Shown: positions 14,281 to 16,565 of the stretch, one piece after another
Layout: each line of letters opens with the position of its first letter
How positions within the stretch are numbered: the first letter of the stretch is position 1
Source of the DNA: RUG11272 sp045226335
GTDB lineage: Bacteria; Bacillota; Clostridia; Christensenellales; Aristaeellaceae
Length of the DNA: 16,565 nucleotides
Reading direction: 5' to 3'
NCBI GenBank assembly: GCA_045226335.1
Contig: JBGVCH010000122.1
Location: 1-16,565, forward strand
Position numbers and translations under genes: made by a program
Notes under the pieces: model-generated
What the model saw: the letters and a program-made list of their open reading frames with translations, nothing else
The model's database searches: none
What the model was told of the DNA's origin: nothing

Positions 14281-15072
14281 TCAGGGCTTCCCGGCCCTGC
14301 CCTCCCGGATCAGCGCGTCCACCTTTTCGTCGTCCAGGTCCCTGCGTTCCCACGTGGAGGCCCCGCCGTCGTTATGGCCGCCCATGCGCCACTCACCTTC
14401 GTGGTGCTCATACCATTTTCCATTCAGCTTGAAGAGATAATCGTCCGACCAGAGCGTGTTAGGATCCTTGGACGACGGCAGGCTGACCCTCCGCTCAATC
14501 CTGGCCGGCTCGGACCGGCGCAGGTATCCTGCCTTCGGGCTGTAGAAATGATTCATATCGCTTGTTTCCCGGGCCGCCTCCTGCGCGTTCGGGACGGCGC
14601 CCGTCCGCGGGAACGCCAGGTTCATCTGCCTTTCCAGGAACGCATCGACCCGAAGGGGATCAACGGGCAGATTCATGAACTTGAAGAGGCTCACCGAGAC
14701 ACAATCGGATTGGTTGAAGAATTCAAACCGCATGGGGGCCAGGTTCAGCTCAAACTGCCCGGAAACGATCACGGAACGCGCCTCCATGTCCGGCGACAAA
14801 TCCCCCGTGCCCGAAATCGGGACTTCCGGCTCCCCGATCCCATAGCATACGGCCGCGCTGATTCTGCTCACGGCGCCTTTTTCGATTTGCCGGACCGTTT
14901 TCAGAATGACGCCGTAGCTCATAGGGGCCGTGAGGATATACTGCATCGGGTACAGCGGGCCGCAAAGGTGCTCACATTCCGGCTTCAGCCGGTATACGCT
15001 TTTCAGGAAGCGGCCGCTCAAATCGCGGCTGACCCAGGCTGCCGGATCACGGATGCTTTGCACTTTGTCCAT
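14281..15072 (-). CDS. Hypothetical protein, unrecognised (263 residues)
   Basis: I do not recognise this protein. It has no signal peptide or membrane segment and looks soluble and cytoplasmic. The first half is mixed alpha-beta ('MQYILTAPMSYGVILKTVRQ', 'QFELNLAPMRFEFFNQSD'). The C-terminal 70 residues are charged and rich in aromatics, with 'YLFKLNGKWYEHHEGEWRMG' and a short W-x-R-R-D-L-D-D stretch, and end in a helix. Translation probably begins at ATG 15072, with AAAGGA 11 nt upstream, a weak and distant site. It follows the 173-residue gene by 45 bp on the same strand and is probably co-transcribed with it. Base composition and codon use match the neighbours. Confidence 0.7.
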   Translation of the reverse strand: MDKVQSIRDPAAWVSRDLSGRFLKSVYRLKPECEHLCGPLYPMQYILTAPMSYGVILKTVRQIEKGAVSRISAAVCYGIGEPEVPISGTGDLSPDMEARSVIVSGQFELNLAPMRFEFFNQSDCVSVSLFKFMNLPVDPLRVDAFLERQMNLAFPRTGAVPNAQEAARETSDMNHFYSPKAGYLRRSEPARIERRVSLPSSKDPNTLWSDDYLFKLNGKWYEHHEGEWRMGGHNDGGASTWERRDLDDEKVDALIREGRAGKP

Positions 15073-15117
15073 TTTCTCGTCTGTCCTTTCAACGTTGATT
15101 GTCAGGCAGCGCTTCCT

Positions 15118-15630
15118 TTACGAAGAAACCGCTCCGCCCGGCCAGCGCGGATCCCGCTCCTCAAAAGCCACGGGATCCATCGGATCGCTCAGCCACAGCC
15201 TTACCGCTTCGATCTGGTCACGGTTCAGTTCGACGCCGCTGCCCCACATGTACCTGCTGTGAGGGGAGGAGAGCTTCGTCCTGTTGTCCGGATCCTCCGC
15301 AATGACACAGATATCCGCTTCGCTTCGGCCGCCAACCATGCTGCAAGTGTACCAGTTTCCCTGAAAGCGCACCTCAAAGCGGCCCGCGAAGACCGCCTCC
15401 ACCTCGCGCAGCGCCACGCGGCGCACTGCATCACGGGCATGAACCAGATCAAACAGCGGGGGCTTGACCGGCCTCAGATCATACAGCTCTCCGCGATATC
15501 GCGCCAGCGGCAGAAGTGCCACGTGCGTCCCCAGTTTGCGCAGCTCCCGCAGGGTGCTGTCGCGGCAATGGGGCATTTCCACGGGGACCATCTTTCCCTG
15601 GATGGACAGGCGGAAGGGAACGCATGCCAT
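15118..15630 (-). CDS. Hypothetical protein, unrecognised (170 residues)
   Basis: I do not recognise this protein. I take ATG 15630 with GGAG 9 nt upstream; a TTG three codons earlier would leave no spacing to that site. The 170 residues look soluble: an N-terminal beta-rich part ('MACVPFRLSIQGKMVPVEMP'), a middle with 'RYRGELYDLRP' and 'VRFQGNWYTCSMVGGRSE', and an acidic-aromatic C-terminus ending 'DPRWPGGAVSS'. No transmembrane or metal-binding motif is visible. It lies 71 bp after the PH-domain gene on the same strand, so the three genes 14281-16085 probably form one unit. Confidence 0.65.
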   Translation of the reverse strand: MACVPFRLSIQGKMVPVEMPHCRDSTLRELRKLGTHVALLPLARYRGELYDLRPVKPPLFDLVHARDAVRRVALREVEAVFAGRFEVRFQGNWYTCSMVGGRSEADICVIAEDPDNRTKLSSPHSRYMWGSGVELNRDQIEAVRLWLSDPMDPVAFEERDPRWPGGAVSS

Positions 15631-15701
15631 CGTGACCAACTCCGATCGCTTCCGGGACGCATCTCAGCAGGCCGCCGGCACGCCCTGACTTCGTCTCGCG
15701 A

Positions 15702-16085
15702 TTACAGTACATACTCCGCAATCATTCGGCTGATTGCGCCAATATCGGTGTTTCCCTTGAAGTCAAAGGTTGCTGTCATTCCGTTTGAGAACATCAGGAA
15801 CAGCTCCGAATCAGGAATAATCTCCGCAAAGCCCGGAGTTTGAACCGCGAAATACTGGATTTTGGAATAAGGCAGACTTGCATACGATTTTCTTCTTCCG
15901 GTCAGTCCCTGAACATCAATGGAAATAATCCGTTTGTTGGTGAAAACAAGCTGATCGCGGATCGTCTGGAATGCGAGAAGAGATTCTTCTCCCTTGATCA
16001 GCAAACCCGCAACTTCTGCGCGAACCGAACTGATCGGAATCGGCTTAAGGTTAAAAGTTCCGCCGGAATTGAAGTTGATGGCCAT
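15702..16085 (-). CDS. Bacterial PH-domain protein
   Basis: A 127-residue protein consisting almost wholly of a bacterial pleckstrin-homology domain (PF08000 type). Recognisable family landmarks are 'LLIKGEESLLAFQTIRDQLV', 'FTNKRIISIDVQG.TG', 'LPYSKIQYFAVQTPG', 'ELFLMFSNGM', and a C-terminal helix ending 'AEYVL'. Length is normal for the family, whose biochemical function is not established. Bacterial PH domains are often in stress-associated or membrane-proximal loci. ATG 16085 has an excellent GAGGAGG with 8-nt spacing. It is first in the minus-strand unit with the two unrecognised genes. Confidence 0.92.
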   Translation of the reverse strand: MAINFNSGGTFNLKPIPISSVRAEVAGLLIKGEESLLAFQTIRDQLVFTNKRIISIDVQGLTGRRKSYASLPYSKIQYFAVQTPGFAEIIPDSELFLMFSNGMTATFDFKGNTDIGAISRMIAEYVL

Positions 16086-16281
16086 CGTGTATACCTCCTC
16101 TTTGAATTGTCTTACCTCCTGAAAGAAGCTGCTTTGAAACAGCAGCCCAACAGCCCGTCCGCGCTTATTGACTGACGCGTGCTTTTTGTCTGTTGCTCAA
16201 ACGAATCCCTCAATCCTGAAGGACGCGAAAACGCATCAATGGGTCTTCCGCCCTTCCGGATTGTCGGCAACACTTGATATC
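16086..16281 (-). promoter_or_regulatory. Leader of about 195 nt ahead of the PH-domain gene
   Basis: The predicted transcript carries a long untranslated leader. It contains a 6-bp stem (16128-16133 with 16141-16146, 7-nt loop) followed by a T-rich stretch too weak to be a convincing terminator. It has two Shine-Dalgarno sequences (complements of 16094-16099 and 16115-16120). Only the first has a start codon at proper distance. I recognise no riboswitch class. Confidence 0.45.
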
Positions 16282-16287
16282 ATCGGT

Positions 16288-16316
16288 ATTGTAAGGGCTG
16301 GAGGGGTGATTGTCAA
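16288..16316 (-). promoter_or_regulatory. Promoter of the PH-domain operon
   Basis: On the minus strand TTGACA (complement of 16311-16316) is followed by a 17-bp spacer and TACAAT (complement of 16288-16293), a near-consensus vegetative promoter predicting a start near 16281. Confidence 0.88.
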
Positions 16317-16377
16317 GGGGACGCCGTGAAGTGATCAGGGCTTACGCATGAACAGAACAGTGATCGCAACCGCCGCA

Positions 16378-16534
16378 ACGACCTCATCCGGCCTGCGCGA
16401 GCAAGCAAAGCTGTCATGTAAAAGTCCATGTGCGCAGGCCACCTTCCCCTGAAGGGGAAGGCTTTTGTTTACTTAATTACCCTTGCCTTCCCCTTTAGGG
16501 GAAGGGGGACCGCCGCAGCGGTGGATGAGGTCGT
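16378..16534. repeat. Composite palindromic intergenic repeat (MITE-like)
   Basis: A 157-bp non-coding element bounded by perfect 12-bp inverted repeats, ACGACCTCATCC (16378-16389) and GGATGAGGTCGT (16523-16534). Inside are a stem GGCCTGCGC / GCGCAGGCC (16390-16398 with 16432-16440) and two near-identical 20-bp palindromes, CCTTCCCCTGAAGGGGAAGG (16442-16461) and CCTTCCCCTTTAGGGGAAGG (16486-16505). The first palindrome is followed by TTTTGTTT and could act as a plus-strand terminator. I recall similar 'CCTTCCCC...GGGGAAGG' elements as dispersed copies in clostridial gut genomes. No flanking target duplication is evident. The stretch 16317-16377 and the last 31 bases show nothing else. Confidence 0.75.
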
Positions 16535-16565
16535 CCATCAGGCTGACGCGAAGCATCCCGTTGAG

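Noticed and set aside
16442..16505. Two near-identical 20-bp palindromes as a CRISPR array
   Set aside because: There are only two copies with a 24-bp gap, each is a full palindrome, and there are no cas genes. They belong to the larger inverted-repeat element.

Overview
The window looks like chromosomal DNA of a high-GC, anaerobic member of the Bacillota (Clostridia). The grounds are AGGAGG-type ribosome binding sites, consensus sigma-A-like promoters, a T-box leader, a homodimer-type pyruvate:ferredoxin oxidoreductase, and a dispersed palindromic repeat of a kind I associate with gut clostridial genomes. The species cannot be named from this sequence. Coding density is high and the genes fall into short, mostly co-directional units.

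Region by region: (1) 2-813, plus strand: the 3' part of a pRiA4b ORF-3-like protein fused to a recombinase-like core-binding domain, with a possible overlapping 34-residue ORF. (2) 836-3116, plus strand: a self-contained three-gene operon with a consensus promoter, a palindromic operator overlapping the -10, an OhrR/MarR-type regulator with a reactive cysteine, a thiol peroxidase of the glutathione peroxidase family, a cation diffusion facilitator, and a bidirectional terminator. It reads as a peroxide-sensing and metal-homeostasis unit. (3) 3189-4759, minus strand: glgA (glycogen synthase) with its own promoter. (4) 4835-13538, minus strand: a large operon headed by a T-box riboswitch (candidate specifier CTC, Leu). 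In order it encodes a LeuA/citramalate-synthase-like DRE-TIM protein that lacks the HxH metal pair, a fusion of a sugar-isomerase-like TIM barrel to an acyl-CoA ligase, an amidohydrolase-2 protein, and pyruvate:ferredoxin oxidoreductase (nifJ). Junctions are +3 bp, +12 bp and an 8-bp overlap, and a strong hairpin follows the last stop. (5) 13632-14257, plus strand: a RimJ/RimL-like acetyltransferase with its own extended -10 promoter. (6) 14281-16316, minus strand: a three-gene unit of a bacterial PH-domain protein followed by two unrecognised proteins, behind a near-consensus promoter and a leader of about 195 nt. (7) 16378-16534: a non-coding palindromic repeat with 12-bp terminal inverted repeats.

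The most interesting part is the T-box operon. A sensor of uncharged amino-acid tRNA controls not only a leuA-like gene but also an acyl-CoA-forming ligase and a pyruvate/acetyl-CoA interconverting enzyme. This suggests a carbon-supply module for branched-chain amino acids or a related 2-oxoacid pathway. The first enzyme lacks residues its family needs for metal binding, and the second is a two-domain fusion whose isomerase half has no obvious role in such a pathway, so the true chemistry is open.
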